Shown here one piece after another: positions 21,195 through 31,776 of a DNA stretch of 64,000 bases. This DNA is from Cycas panzhihuaensis (taxonomy: Eukaryota > Cycadophyta). The stretch covers positions 101,749,741-101,813,740 of the forward strand of contig CM041465.1 of assembly GCA_023213395.1 (NCBI GenBank), given 5' to 3'. Every line of letters starts with the position of its first letter. Within the stretch, counting starts at the first letter, position 1. A model generated the notes under the pieces. That model saw only the letters and a program-made list of their open reading frames with translations. It did not search any database and was not told where the DNA came from. A program made the translations under genes and the position numbers.

Positions 21195-22034
21195 ATGTCT
21201 ACTATATCAATACTTAATACAAGTTCAATAAAATTTAATGGACCAGATAATTTCTAGGATTAGAAGAAACAAACAAAAAATTTGTTAATCATGAATGAAT
21301 TATGGAGCTATGTATGTGGGAGACTTCCCAAACCTGCTCCAACTCAAGATTCAACTAATCAAAATACAATGATACATGCTAATTCTGTTCTAGTTGTTGC
21401 ATGGGAAGGTAAAGATGAAATAGCCTTAGCTTGCTTATGCATGGCAATTTACAATACAATGGGTCAAAATATTGTAAATGTTGTCACTTCAAAAGAGGCA
21501 TGGGATACTTTATTATCATTATATGAAAGACAAGATGATGCTCGTATTGTCATGTCCAAAGCCAAAGTATTTACTGTTAAACTTATTGAACCAATGATGG
21601 TTTTTTTGTCAAACATAAAAGAAATCAATAATCAGTTAACAACTTTGGGGAGGTCTGCATCAAATGAAGACCTAGTTACTACCACCATTTATGCTTTGTC
21701 ATGGGAGTACGGTGGCTTCATTTCCTCCATCACACAAGGAGGCACTTCGGGCACCATGACGTTCAATCAGTTGGAAAGTCTTTTGTTGTGGGAAGAGCAA
21801 ATTTGCTCATGTCAAGATGAAGGGACAACTCTAGGAGCATTTATTGCAAAGCACAAAGGCAAACAGTCTATGGCTCTTAAACATAAATTTCAAAAACAAT
21901 TTGGGAACCTCAACATTAATGCTTTAAAGGCAAAATTAGTTGTATGTCATTGTTGTGGCAAGGTTGGGCACATTCAATTTGAATGCTGGAACAAGCAATA
22001 CGACATGCAACTACAACAACAGAGGCAACAATAA
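21195..22034 (+). pseudogene. Z gag
   Basis: ATG at 21195. Starts MSTISILNTSSIKFNGPDN, two stops follow before KKQTKNLLIMNELW, then an open frame 21282-22034. UBN2-type gag core (KEAWDTLLSLYERQDDARIVM, NNQLTTLG). The CCHC knuckle CHCCGKVGHIQFEC is complete near 21955. A Gln-rich tail runs into stops at 22032. Confidence 0.88.
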
Positions 22035-22099
22035 CAACTACCTTCATAAAGACCAAATCAAGGTTCATTTTGAGGAGGTTGATGTGGAAGTAAAGGGGG

Positions 22100-22601
22100 G
22101 TGTTTAGAGGTGGCTATCAAAGCCACAACTATCAGTATTCAAATAAGAAGATGTTTTGTGCATATGGAAATAACAACAACGATAACACATGGATTGTTGA
22201 CTCATATGCATCTCGTCACATGACTGATGATGTTGATTTGTTGTATGACATTGGAGAAAGCAAGGGTCAAACTGTTACTTTTGATAACAATCAATCTGCT
22301 CAAATATCTGGTGTTGGAAAAATTGCTTCATTTAACACTTTAAAGAATCTTGTTTAGTCATTTTCCACTGGTGGTGCTTTTCTAGTTCCATCCATGCTTA
22401 AAAGTTTATTATTTGTTAGCCAACTTGACAAGCAACAGATGTGCATTTTATTTAAAAATGGGAAATGTACTATAAGTGACAAATATAACCAAGTGATTGC
22501 TATTGGTCATGAAGACCATGGACTACACAAATTGAATGCATCACAAGCAACACTTGACAACTCACAAGCCTATATCACTTGGCCCTTGACTAAGAAAAAA
22601 T
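22100..22601 (+). pseudogene. Z protease and pre-integrase fragment
   Basis: NTWIVDSYASRHMT is the Copia protease site with DSG changed to DSY. LLFVSQLDKQQM and KCTISDKYNQVIAIGHEDHGLHKLNA follow, typical of the gag_pre-integrase region. Homology stops at ~22602, where B begins in the opposite orientation. Confidence 0.85.
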
Positions 22602-22602
22602 T

Positions 22603-23251
22603 GGCCGTAAATGCACCTGATGTAGATGGTACCTCCTCATTATCTTTAGTGTAGATTTGTTCTTCTTGAAGTAGTAGACTTTCAAATTCGTTGAATGTCA
22701 TAGTTTTGAGGGAACCATCTCTTGTAGTAGATGAAATAAAGCCATTGTAGTCTTTCGATAAGGCTTTGGTGATGGATGTGATCAATTCATCCCTCGTTGC
22801 TGGACTTCCAAGTGTATTCAGTTCATTACATACCTCCTTGATGGAGGAAAGAAAAGCCAACATGGGCTTGATAAACTTAATAGAATACAATTTTGCTTTA
22901 ACCATTAAAATGCGAGTTTGATCTCGCCTTTCATACAATGAGGACAAGGTGTCCCAAGCTTCCTTAGAAGTGTTAGCACCAGCAATATTCTGATCTACAT
23001 GTACATCAACAATCATGTGAAGGAATGCCAAAGCAATTTCATCTTTGGCTTCCCATGCAGCAAGCAAAGCACCATCAGGTTGCACAGTAATATTTCCATT
23101 GGTAACAGTCTTTGGTCGAGGTAATCTCCCGTAAACATAACTCCAAAATTGCTCATGATAAGCAAGTTACGGTGAGTCTCTTCCATTCTTTATAATTATC
23201 TTGTCCTGTTAATCGAATAGTGCATGCATTTAGCATGTTTATGGCAGCCAT
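22603..23251 (-). pseudogene. B gag, 3'-truncated and frameshifted
   Basis: ATG at 23251 (MAAINMLNACTIRL). A frameshift occurs near 23160. The frame then runs open from 23085 to the junction, with EAWDTLSSLYERRDQTRILM, SIKEVCNELNTLGSP and EEQIYTKDNEEVPSTSGAF. The zinc knuckle is lost beyond the deletion point. Confidence 0.88.
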
Positions 23252-23633
23252 GTTTCAGTTTATAAACACTTGAAGCTAGCAGATAACTTGGAGACTCAAA
23301 GCTTTTGTCGCTTAAGTTCCACCTTCTAACGAAACCAACGTCTTGATCTTACTAGAAGATCCAACAACTGAATGGAATGATGAGAGGTGGAGGACTAGGC
23401 TATAGAGTTGGTCCAACTTGATCTTATAGAGAAGATCCAAATGTTGACCAAGTTAAATCTAGGACAAAGGCGGTGGGGTTGATCCGCATGGACGTACCAT
23501 GCTTTCCACAGGATTCACAGCCCCAATAACACCCTTTTCGAACCTCCTTTCCCTCAAGCAACCTTAATTGTCGTGCACTGACCGTATGGTCGGTTGGTCC
23601 CCTAGGGAATGCACCAAGCTTAAGATTAATTTA

Positions 23634-23663
23634 GAGGCAAGGTTTGAACCTTTTTCGAGCCTC
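23634..23663 (-). other. conserved leader stem-loop (element B)
   Basis: On the minus strand: GAGGC, TCGAAA, AAGGTT-CA-AACCTT, GCCTC, 383 nt before the gag ATG. Nearly identical to the A copy. Confidence 0.7.
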
Positions 23664-24316
23664 TCCAACAGATTTTAAGTCACTTTTTAGCAGATTTTAA
23701 AGTGAACTTAGGTTTCTTTTTGCTTGGAAAATGTACTTATGAAAATGCTTTGATTAAGCTTTACAAAAAAGTGGCTTCAAGAGGAAGCAATGTAAGTACA
23801 TGTATATGAACACTTGTAGTGTTTTTACAATGAGCACTTTAATGAAAATGTAGTGCTATGTTGATCCAAGTAAGAAACCAAATGCTTGATTACAATAAGT
23901 TTTGCAAGATATTTTTTGAAAAAAAGCTTAAGAATCTTGAAAGAAGTAATGCAAAACTTGTGATGAAGATACAAGTGGGTTCCTTTTAATGTTGAACAAA
24001 TGAGGGAAAGAGAGCCACTTGCATAAAAATGACATCAAGCACCAAGTGTTGGGACTTTAAATTAGTCCCAACGATAAAAAGTGATTTTATTAAGTATTTG
24101 AGCCCTCTTTGAGACTAAGGGCAATAGGTCACCATGCAAGGTGCCTTAAAAGTGTTTTAAAATTTAGTGATGAGTATCACTTTTAAAAAAAAAAAACACT
24201 TAAAATCACTTAATTAACACTTGTTCAAACAATAACTAAGTGTTAAAACTTTTAAGAGCCAAAACATAGGCTAAAATTTGAAATTTTTTTTCAATTTGCA
24301 CACTAAGGATCGTTGT

Positions 24317-24703
24317 GGGGCCCTGAAATTTCTTTGGACAGACTGTGGGGCCCTAAAGAAATTTCTTGAGGACAATGGACAATGGGGCCCACAAAGTCTT
24401 TCTTGGGATGTGGACAGGATCGTGGGGCCCTACAAACATTGAGGCTGGACAATGGATCGTGGGGCCTACAAATTTGTTAAATTTCTTCAGACCGATCGTG
24501 GGGCCCTAAAGTCTTTGTCAAATTTGTGGACGATGGTATGGGGCCCTACAAAATTTGTTAAATTTCTTTGGACAGTGATCGGGGCCCACAAAGGCTGTTT
24601 CTTGGACAAGGATTGGACCGGGGCCCTAAAGTCTTCTGGCCGAGAACAGAAGGACATGGGGCCCACAAAAGGCTGGCAGCTATGTTGAGGACCGTAGGGG
24701 CCC
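24317..24703. repeat. 11-unit minisatellite with GGGGCCC core, ~39-bp period
   Basis: GGGGCCC starts at 24317, 24347, 24384, 24424, 24500, 24540, 24581, 24620, 24658 and 24697, with GGGGCCT at 24461. Spacing is 30 then 37-41 bp. Units share tggac.(g)atcgt before and tacaaa/taaagtctt after the core but are strongly diverged from one another. It sits in the B leader and is absent from the equivalent part of F1. Confidence 0.9.
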
Positions 24704-24709
24704 ACTAAG

Positions 24710-24880
24710 GTCATTGGACGGTGGACAAACAGTGGAATGAATGACAGACGGTGGGCTGGAAAGTGAGGACAGCTGGACAGTGAGGACTGCTAAGATGTGC
24801 AGTGAGGACAGCTAGACAGTGAACAACTGGAATGGACAGCGACAGCTGGCTGGAAAGTGAGGACAGCTAGTTGGAGAACT
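24710..24880. repeat. degenerate short-period repeat of GGACAGC/GTGAGGACAG units
   Basis: Repeated variants of ggacagctggacagtgagg with variable spacing (about 20-35 bp), directly next to the GGGGCCC array. Probably derived from the same expansion process. Confidence 0.65.
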
Positions 24881-24975
24881 GTTCAAAGTTCAAAGATCTT
24901 TCACCATCATAACCCAGCTCCAGCCTTTAAAAAAAAACTCCAAAATGCTTGAACCTGCAAAAAAAAACCTTTAAA

Positions 24976-25020
24976 CAAACCTTGGATCGCCTTGGTCTGA
25001 AGGTCGTCACCAAGGGTTTG
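24976..25020 (-). other. post-primer hairpin (element B)
   Basis: Outer arms AAACC(C)TTGG and CCAAGGTTTG survive. The inner CCTTCG/CGAAGG stem seen in E, F and F1 is changed (gaccttcagaccaaggcg). About 65 nt downstream of the primer site. Confidence 0.6.
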
Positions 25021-25096
25021 TTGCTTTCTTCAAAGAACTTCTTGAGTAGTGCAAAAGCGAGCAGAGGGAGCTAGTCTCCTCTTGCTCGATACCAAA

Positions 25097-25649
25097 TGTG
25101 AAAAGAGGCTAGATGGCCTCAATACCCCTAGATCTAGAAACTAGTATCACTCTAGTTCTAGTTGTAGAAATATAAACAAGTATAATAAACTCAAGGCAAA
25201 GAGAAAGCAAAGAGACAAAACATGAATGAAGGAGCAAGAGAAAAAGATACCCAATATGTGGAGTTGGAATTGGTCCAACCTCCCAAGAAGAAACAGTTTG
25301 ATTAACAAACTGATAGCATAACAATACAGCTCCAACTCTTGTATGAGACAATGAGGAAAGGTCTCATTATATAGAGTGAAATGAGAGACCTAAGGCCTTG
25401 GATGTTTGACAAGTGTCAAACATCCAAGATACATGCCTTGCATGTTGGACATGTGTCCTTTTGGGCTCTTATGTGAGCAAAAGTGCATGAGGGTCCATTT
25501 GACTCTTTAGTGACAACGTTGTGTCACTAGAAAGAATGTGGGTGTGCACTTTATCACTTAAGTGATAAGTCACCCCTAAAGTAAAAAGTGCATATATTAC
25601 ATGAAAAATAAAAGTACATTAACTTAACATTTAAACATAAGGTTTAACA
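25097..25649 (-). repeat. B 5' LTR
   Basis: 553 bp, tgtgaaaag... to ...ggtttaaca on the plus strand. Contains one copy of the CTTGGATGTTTGAC stem (25397-25428) and the 18-bp TTATCACTTAAGTGATAA palindrome. It abuts the last 42 bp of Z's 3' LTR. Confidence 0.9.
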
Positions 25650-25691
25650 TTGTCTAGTTCTTTATTGTTCCCATATGATCCTTATTTTACA
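25650..25691 (+). repeat. terminal 42 bp of Z 3' LTR
   Basis: Matches 19288-19329 with a few substitutions and ends ttttaca directly at the aaacc target duplication. It proves that Z once had a full right end. Confidence 0.85.
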
Positions 25692-25696
25692 AAACC

Positions 25697-26174
25697 AACA
25701 TGTAAAGTGCCCTTCGGAATCCTCTTCATAGCAACTTAGTGTGGTTCTTGGGGATTTTGCATGTAATGAAAACCAACCTAACAATGTACATAATATTTAG
25801 CTTGGTATGAGTCAAGTAGATGTGATTCCCTACTAGTTGCCTATATAGTGTTCCATCTACTGTAGGCTTCTTCATATCCTTCAACAACTTGGTGCATTTG
25901 GTGCAGAATGCTCTAATAGGCTTGCAGTCCTCCATCTTGAGCTTCTCAAGCAAGGTTTTTATATATTTTATTTGTGACACCAAAAGTTTGTCTTCCATCT
26001 GCCTTACCTCAATGCCCAAGAAGTAGTGCAGAGCCAAGAACTTTCATGCCAAATATTGCTCTAAAATTAGATTTGATTCCTACAATAGTCTTATTACAAT
26101 TGCCAATAGTGAACAAATTATCGACGTACAACACAATAACTACTATTGAAGTTCCTCTCCTTTGAATATACAGT
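25697..26174 (-). pseudogene. Y reverse transcriptase fragment
   Basis: Minus-strand translation: VVIVLYVDNLFTIGN (YVDD changed to YVDN), then LHYFLGIEVRQM, YIKTLLEKLKMEDCKP, LYRQLVGNHIYLT. This is the palm/thumb of Copia RT. The left end breaks at the Z insertion and the right end at the truncated LTR of C. Confidence 0.85.
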
Positions 26175-26324
26175 TTATCTCTCTCCCCCTTTCTCTCTCA
26201 AAGTCACAAGTGGCACCATCCTATTGAGCGGTTGCCATTTGTACCTTCTTTATAACTGTATATATAGACAAAGAATCATCAATAAAGATCAAAGAGAATT
26301 CCTCCATCATTTTGAATCTTTACA
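26175..26324 (+). repeat. C 5' LTR, 5'-truncated
   Basis: 150 bp from ttatctctctccccc to gaatctttaca, matching 31627-31776. Immediately followed by the primer site. Confidence 0.9.
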
Positions 26325-27043
26325 TGGTATCAGAGCAGGTTATTAGGTCCTCCTGCCTGTGAAAGAGCCAAATTAGGGTTTCATTAAAGGAAGAAGAAGA
26401 TTAAAATCAAATTGCTGCCAAAAGACTCTGCCATCTGAGGTTAGTTTGTACAAGGCAAACTTCGAACCAGAACTGTACGAGATTGTACGATCATACGGAT
26501 GTGTATGGAGCTGTATAGAAGGCAAAATTCAAGGTCATCAGAATTTGACGAAACTCACCCAAATTATAGATCGGGCCTCCTCTACATCTTTTCCTTTTCT
26601 GTCAACATCATTTGAAGCCGTTTTCACCCAGTTTCGGGCAGATTCAAGGTCGTGCGGGTTTGGAGCCTCTTCTCAAGTTTTTTCTTAAAAAATCTGGCTC
26701 AAATCTCTGGCACAAAGTATCTAAAGCTCTTCTCATCACTGGACAAAGATTTTAAGTTAGTCTTATCAAGATTTCATCTCAGTTTTTCAAGATTTTTCTT
26801 CAGTTTTTCCAAAAACCCTTGGGCGCAGGTTTGGACTTTTTTTTTGTTCATTTCTGTCAAGTCTGAAGGCATATTGAGAAACTAATATCAGATTTGGATA
26901 CCCATTTGGGAGTTCTCTCAATTGAGACCCTTTTTCCTCTCATCCGTACAACTTGAGTTCCGTACGGAAATCCGTACATCTGGTCCTACAATAGTTCGTA
27001 CAGCCATTTAAAACCTAATTTCCCGCCTTCATACAAGTCAGCC
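26325..27043 (+). other. C primer site and leader
   Basis: TGGTATCAGAGC (26325-26336) is an exact initiator-Met tRNA-type primer site directly at the LTR edge. The 0.7-kb leader has repeated CGTACG motifs, including the 12-bp palindrome TTCCGTACGGAA (26958-26969). No gene was seen. Confidence 0.88.
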
Positions 27044-28270
27044 ATGGCCTCTTCTGCTGGATCACTGCCTAAAAGTGATAAACTAACTGAAATGAACTTC
27101 AACATTTGGAAGATAAAAATGGAAGGATTGTTGAGAGCAAAACATGCCTGGAGAATCGCTATTGGGGATGAAAAACAACCCTCTGATGTGGTAGACTGAA
27201 TCAATTGGGAGGAAAGAAATAATATTGTCGTTTCTCTTCTCAAACTATCAATCTTTGAATCCCTATTAGTATATGTTGATGGTCTAGAGAATGCTGGTGA
27301 AATTTGGAAAATAATGTCTTCTATGTTTAGTAGAAAGAATGAAACAAGAATTGTGGCCCTAAGAGAATAATTCTATAAACTTAAAATGAGGGAAGGTCAA
27401 ATTGTATCTGAATTCATAACCAAGTTGACCAACATCAAAACTGCTCTTCTCACAGCAGGAGACAAATTGACTGATATAGAGTTGATACATCTTGTGCTCA
27501 ACATGTCATAAGTTGCCGTTACACCAAAAGCCCTGGGGTGATTTGGGAAGAGGACTTCCTTGTGATAGTTAGCGTCACGCATCCAACACTTCCCCATCAC
27601 AAGGAGTCGACTGTACCTACACGACATTGCATGTCCACCACGACGTTCCTCGGTGCTACCCAACAAACACCTTCACGTATCTTCGGGTGTGCTATCGCGG
27701 TACACAGGACTGGTTTTGAACCCTGGTCACTCTGATACCACTTGCTACAGGTTGCCGTTACACTAAAAGCCCTAGGGTGATTTGGGAAGAGGACTTCCTT
27801 GTGATAGTTAGCGTTACGCGCTCCAACACAACAAACTCTCGAAATCATTTGATAATATGGTAAACATGTTGATAGGATGGAGACAAACAACTACAATGAC
27901 CGTTGATACTCTGACAGGTCATATGTTCAACCAAGAACAAAGGAATCAGAGATATGAAGAAGACTCAAAAATTGAAGAAGCTCTTATCACCAAGCTTCAT
28001 TTGGGAGGTAGAGGACGAGGTTAGCTTATTCTCAGGCTACGAGGAAGAACACCAGCAGGTTACAGGGGATGTTGGAATAAAGGAAGAGGACGAGGAAGAA
28101 TGGCTAACAATCCAACTCGAGATGCTAGAGTGTGTTTTAATTGCGGAAAACCAAGTCACTTTTCAAGTAACTGTTGAGCGTTCGACGTCTGTTACCATTG
28201 CGTACAAACATGCCATTTCCCATACCAGTGTTATCAGAGACAAGCCGAAATTCAAAAGGGAAAACAGTAG
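27044..28270 (+). pseudogene. C gag, interrupted by a mini-LTR element
   Basis: Starts MASSAGSLPKSDKLTEMNFN and continues WKIKMEGLLRAKHAW, NEIWK-type core ENAGEIWKIMSSMFSRKNETRI and LTNIKTALLTAGDKLTDIELIHLVLNM. It is then interrupted at ~27512 and resumes after 27828 as QQTLEI. Two stops precede the interruption. The part after it (27829-28270) is frameshifted and includes the remains of a CCHC knuckle (CFNCGKPSHFSSNC-like reading near 28130). Confidence 0.85.
27512..27828 (-). mobile_element. TRIM/SMART-like mini-LTR retrotransposon inside C gag
   Basis: Two ~75-bp direct repeats (27514-27588 and 27753-27828, five or so differences), each TG...CA, flank only ~165 bp. On the minus strand, 12 nt after the LTR, is the primer site TGGTATCAGAGTGACC (27740-27725). 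A purine-rich gatggggaag abuts the other LTR. There is no coding capacity. Length and layout fit the very small TRIM/SMART class. Possible 5-bp duplications are cataa (27507) and cacaa (27827), shifting the ends by two bases. This remains uncertain. Confidence 0.8.
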
Positions 28271-31200
28271 GTGATTGAAAATTATAGCAGAGAAAAGGAC
28301 ACAATAGAAGAAAAAGTCGAAATAGCTTTCATTGCAGCTTTAGCAACAAATGCAAGTGTAGCAGAAAACTGGTATGTAGATTCAGGAGCCTCACATCACA
28401 TGACAGGAATTGAAGAATGGTTTGAAGTTATCAAACCTTATGATCTCAATAAATCAGTAGAGCTAGGAGATAATTTTCCCTTGCGCGTAAAGGGAATATA
28501 GGACAAATTGCTATATGAATTGATGGAAAAATTCAACGTGTAGACAAAGTCTTTTTTGTACCTAGAATGAAAAATAATCTTTTGTCAGTGTCTCAATTGA
28601 GCGATAAAAGGCTGAGAACAATATTCGATGAATGTGGTCATTGTTACATTCTTGATATGACAAAGAACGGCACTGTGATAGCTAAAGGAGGAAAATGTAA
28701 TAGGTTGTATAAACTTCTCTTCACTCCTGTACTGCCCGATAAAGGCCCTACAAAGATGCTCTCTGATGTAAAATCTCTTGTTGTAAGCAGCACTGATACT
28801 AATGAAATGTGGCATTTGAAGTATGGTCATATTTCCCATGATAGGTTAGAAAGATTAAAGAAACACAAGATGGTGAATGGTTTACCAGATATTTCTTTCA
28901 ATTACTTTGTATGTAAGGGCTGCATGATGGGAAAACAACACAGGATTCCAGGATTCCGTTTTCAAAAAACACATGGCATGCGCAAAATAAACTGGAACTG
29001 ATACACACTGATCTATGTGGCCCATTCATGCCAATTTCAACAAATGGAGCAAGGTACTTTTTAACTATCATTGATAATTTTTCCAGAAAAACATGGGTGT
29101 ATTTTCTTTCTAGTAAATCAGAAGCACTTAGCTACTTCAAAGAATTCAAAGTTGAAACTGAATTGGAAAGCAGTAAAAAAATCAAATGTATTCGTTCAGA
29201 TAGAGGAGGATTATTTGCATCTAATGATTTTCTCCATTTTTGTAAAATACATGGAATTCGTAGACAGTTCACAACCCCTTATACACCTCAATCAAATGGG
29301 GTTGCAGAAAGGATGAATAGAGCAATTGTGGAAATGGCTCGATGCATGCGAAACAATAGTGAAATAGCTAAGAAATATTTGGCAGAAGATGTACACACAA
29401 CTGTATATTTGATCAATAGAAGTCCAACTCAGTCATTGGATAACATAACGCCTGAAGAAGCTTGGACAGGACATAAACCCAATGTAAGTCATTTGAAAGT
29501 CTTCGGTTGCAAGGCCTATGTTCACATCCCTGATAAGAAAAGGACTAAGTTGGATAATAAAAGCATAGAATGCATAATGGTTGGGTACAGTAATCGCTCA
29601 AAAGCATACAAATGTCTCGATCCAAAAATAGACAGACTTTATGTAAGTAGGGATGTAATCTTTAATGAAAAGAAAGAATGTATTAACACAATACATCAAG
29701 AAGTTGATGTAGGCAACTAAAATTTACATTTTGCTCAGTTAGAAGATAAAGCAGACATTACTTTTGAAAATATTGAGGTAGAAATTGACATCTCAGATGA
29801 CACATTTCTAGACAAACAACTAACTAGTGATTCTGGCATTCAGTCAGATACACAACAGGGTAGTGGTTCCAATAGTCATTCTGAAGATGAAGAAGTCAAA
29901 TAATCACAAGAATGTTACTCAAAAAGAGTACCAAAATGGTATCTCAAGACACTTGAGGAAACAAAAGGAGAAATTTTTGAACATCGAACCAGATCTCAAA
30001 AACCACAAGCCTTGATTTGCTCCATCGAACCAAGCTCTTATGAAGAAGCAAGTAGTTATCAAAACTAGAAAGCAGTAATGGACATGGAGATTGAAGCCAT
30101 ACATAGAAACAAAATATGGGATCTGGTCTCAACTCTTGAAGATAAACCCATTGTAAATTGTAAATGGGTATACAAAATAAAAGAAAAACCAAACGGAGAA
30201 GTTGAGAAATACAAGGCAAGACTAGTAGCAAAAGGCTACACACAGACAACTGAAATCGACTATGAAGAAACATTCTCACTAGTAGCCAAGCTAAATACAG
30301 TGAGAACAGTGATTGCTCTTGCTGCCCAAAAGAGTTGGAAGATTTATTAAATGGATGTTAAAAGTGCATTCTTAAATGGAGATCTACAAGAAGAAGTGTA
30401 TATGTATCAACCAGAAGGATACATAAAACCAGGTTAGGAAAATATGGTCTGTAAATTAAGAAAGGCATTGCATGGATTCAAGCAAGCACCAAGAGCCTAG
30501 TACGCTAAGTTGGACTCATATCTAACTCAAAATGGCTTCCATCGATGCAAATCAGATCATAGTCTATATGTAAAATGCAATCAAGGTTTAATCTCTATCA
30601 TAGTGGTATATGTAGATGACATGCTGATTATTGGAGACGATAAAAACTCAATAACATTCATTAAAAGTAGGTTAAAAAAAGGTTTCGAAATGACAGATCT
30701 GGGAATGCTGCACTACTATCTTGGAATAGAAATAAAACAGAATGATCATTTTACTACTCTTTCACAAACTAGATATGTCAAAAACTTGCTAAGCAAGTTC
30801 AAAATTGAAAGTTGTAATAGTGTCAGCACACCAATAGAAACCGAGTTAGTGTTGGGTGCAGAACAAGAAGCACAACCTGTTGATGCAACGCTGTACAGAC
30901 AATTGGTTGGAAGCCTAATTTATCTCACAGCCACACGTCCTGACATTTCATATGCTGTTGGTGTAATCTCCAGGTTCATGGAAAGTCCCAAAATTCCTCA
31001 CTGGAATGCTGCAAAGAGAATTTTATGATATCTAAAGGGAACCATGAATCTTGGTTTAAGTTATAACAAGGAAAATAATATACAGTTAACTGGATTCTGC
31101 GACTCTGATTGGGCTGGAGATAGAACATATAGAAAATTGACATCAGGATACTATTTCTTCTTGGGAAAATCTTTAATCTCCTGGAGCAGTAAAAAGCAAC

Positions 31201-31547
31201 ACACTGTTGCATTGTCTTCAACAGAAGTAGAATACAAGTCAACAGTTAATGCAACAAGCGAAGGAGTATGGATCAGACAACTCCTGAAAGATCTAGGAGA
31301 AGAGCAAACAATGGCTACTCAAATATTTTGTGATAATCAAAGTACAATAAAAATGACAAAAAATCCAATATTGCATGCTAGAACAAAACATATAGAGGTA
31401 CGCCATCATTTCATCAGAGAAAAAGTACAGAATAGAGAAATCGAACTTCAACATTGCCCTTCAGGAAATCAAATTGCTGATGTTCTTACCAAATCTCTTG
31501 GTAGAGAAAAATTCATTGTCTTCAGAAATCTATTGGGATTAAGATAG
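28271..31547 (+). pseudogene. C pol: protease, integrase, RT, RNase H
   Basis: Protease: WYVDSGASHHMTG (~28370). Pre-integrase with zinc-binding HLKYGHISHDR...CKGCMMGKQH (28812-28940). Integrase core D (IHTDLCGP), D (RSDRGG), E (VAERMNRA), ending near 29700. RT: WVYKIKEKPNGEVEKYKARLVAKGYTQ-type entry (30165), YVDDMLIIG (~30610), LHYYLGIEIKQ, LYRQLVGSLIYL. RNase H: DSDWAGD, ALSSTEVEYK, DNQSTIKMTKNP, HARTKHIEVRHHFIREK, ADVLTKSLGREKF. Breaks are a few in-frame stops (30347, 30435, 30498, 31026) that look like single C-to-T or G-to-A changes, a frameshift near 28500 and another near 28980. Confidence 0.9.
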
Positions 31548-31566
31548 ATAAAACATTAAGAGGGGG

Positions 31567-31776
31567 TGTAAAGGGTAATGTTTTATCTAGGGCTATAGTA
31601 CATGAATGAAATGTTTTATAAGGGTCTTATCTCTCTCCCCCTTTCTCTCTCAAAGTGAAAAGTGGCACCATCCTGTTGAGCGGTTGCCCTTTGTACCTTC
31701 TTTATAACTGTATATATAGACAAAGAATCATCAACAAAGATCAGAGAGAATTCCTCCATCATTTTGAATCTTTACA
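31567..31776 (+). repeat. C 3' LTR
   Basis: 210 bp, tgtaaaggg to tttaca, preceded by the polypurine tract aagaggggg (31558-31566). A short LTR with a TATA-like tatatatag. Confidence 0.92.

Larger units (their letters stand above)
23252..25096 (-). other. B leader and primer site
   Basis: The minus-strand primer site reads TGGTATCGAGC (25084-25094). The leader contains the post-primer hairpin (24976-25020), two tandem-repeat arrays (24317-24703, 24710-24880), the ggtcaccatgcaaggtgcc motif (24127-24145) and the stem-loop at 23634-23663. Confidence 0.8.
22602..25649 (-). mobile_element. element B: 5' part of an A-family Copia element
   Basis: Minus strand: 5' LTR (25649-25097), primer site, 1.8-kb leader, partial gag ending at 22602. 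From 22602 rightwards the sequence follows F1 (57950 onwards) closely. Pol and 3' LTR are absent. The leader carries a minisatellite not present in F1. Confidence 0.9.
18874..25691 (+). mobile_element. element Z: Copia element truncated by B
   Basis: Perfect target duplication aaacc at 18869-18873 and 25692-25696. The 5' LTR is complete (18874-19329). Of the 3' LTR only the last 42 bp survive (25650-25691, matching 19288-19329). Leader, gag and protease are present, but the sequence changes abruptly at ~22602 into minus-strand gag of B. So B entered Z's 3' LTR, then a deletion removed most of Z pol together with the 3' half of B. Confidence 0.88.
26175..31776 (+). mobile_element. element C: Copia element with clipped 5' LTR
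   Basis: 5' LTR fragment 26175-26324, primer site, leader, gag with a nested mini-element, pol, polypurine tract and full 3' LTR. Shared LTR parts differ at about 6 of 150 bases (4%). The first ~60 bp of the 5' LTR and a large part of Y were removed in one deletion. C retains all the key catalytic motifs I could check in protease, integrase and RT. Its breaks are isolated stops plus the mini-element. Confidence 0.88.

Noticed and set aside
24317-24703. CRISPR-like array
   Set aside because: Regular spacing, but the repeat core is only 7 bp, the units are all diverged, and the context is a plant retrotransposon leader.
27721-27752. tRNA gene fragment
   Set aside because: The match is to the tRNA 3' end in reverse, as expected for a primer-binding site, with no complete cloverleaf.
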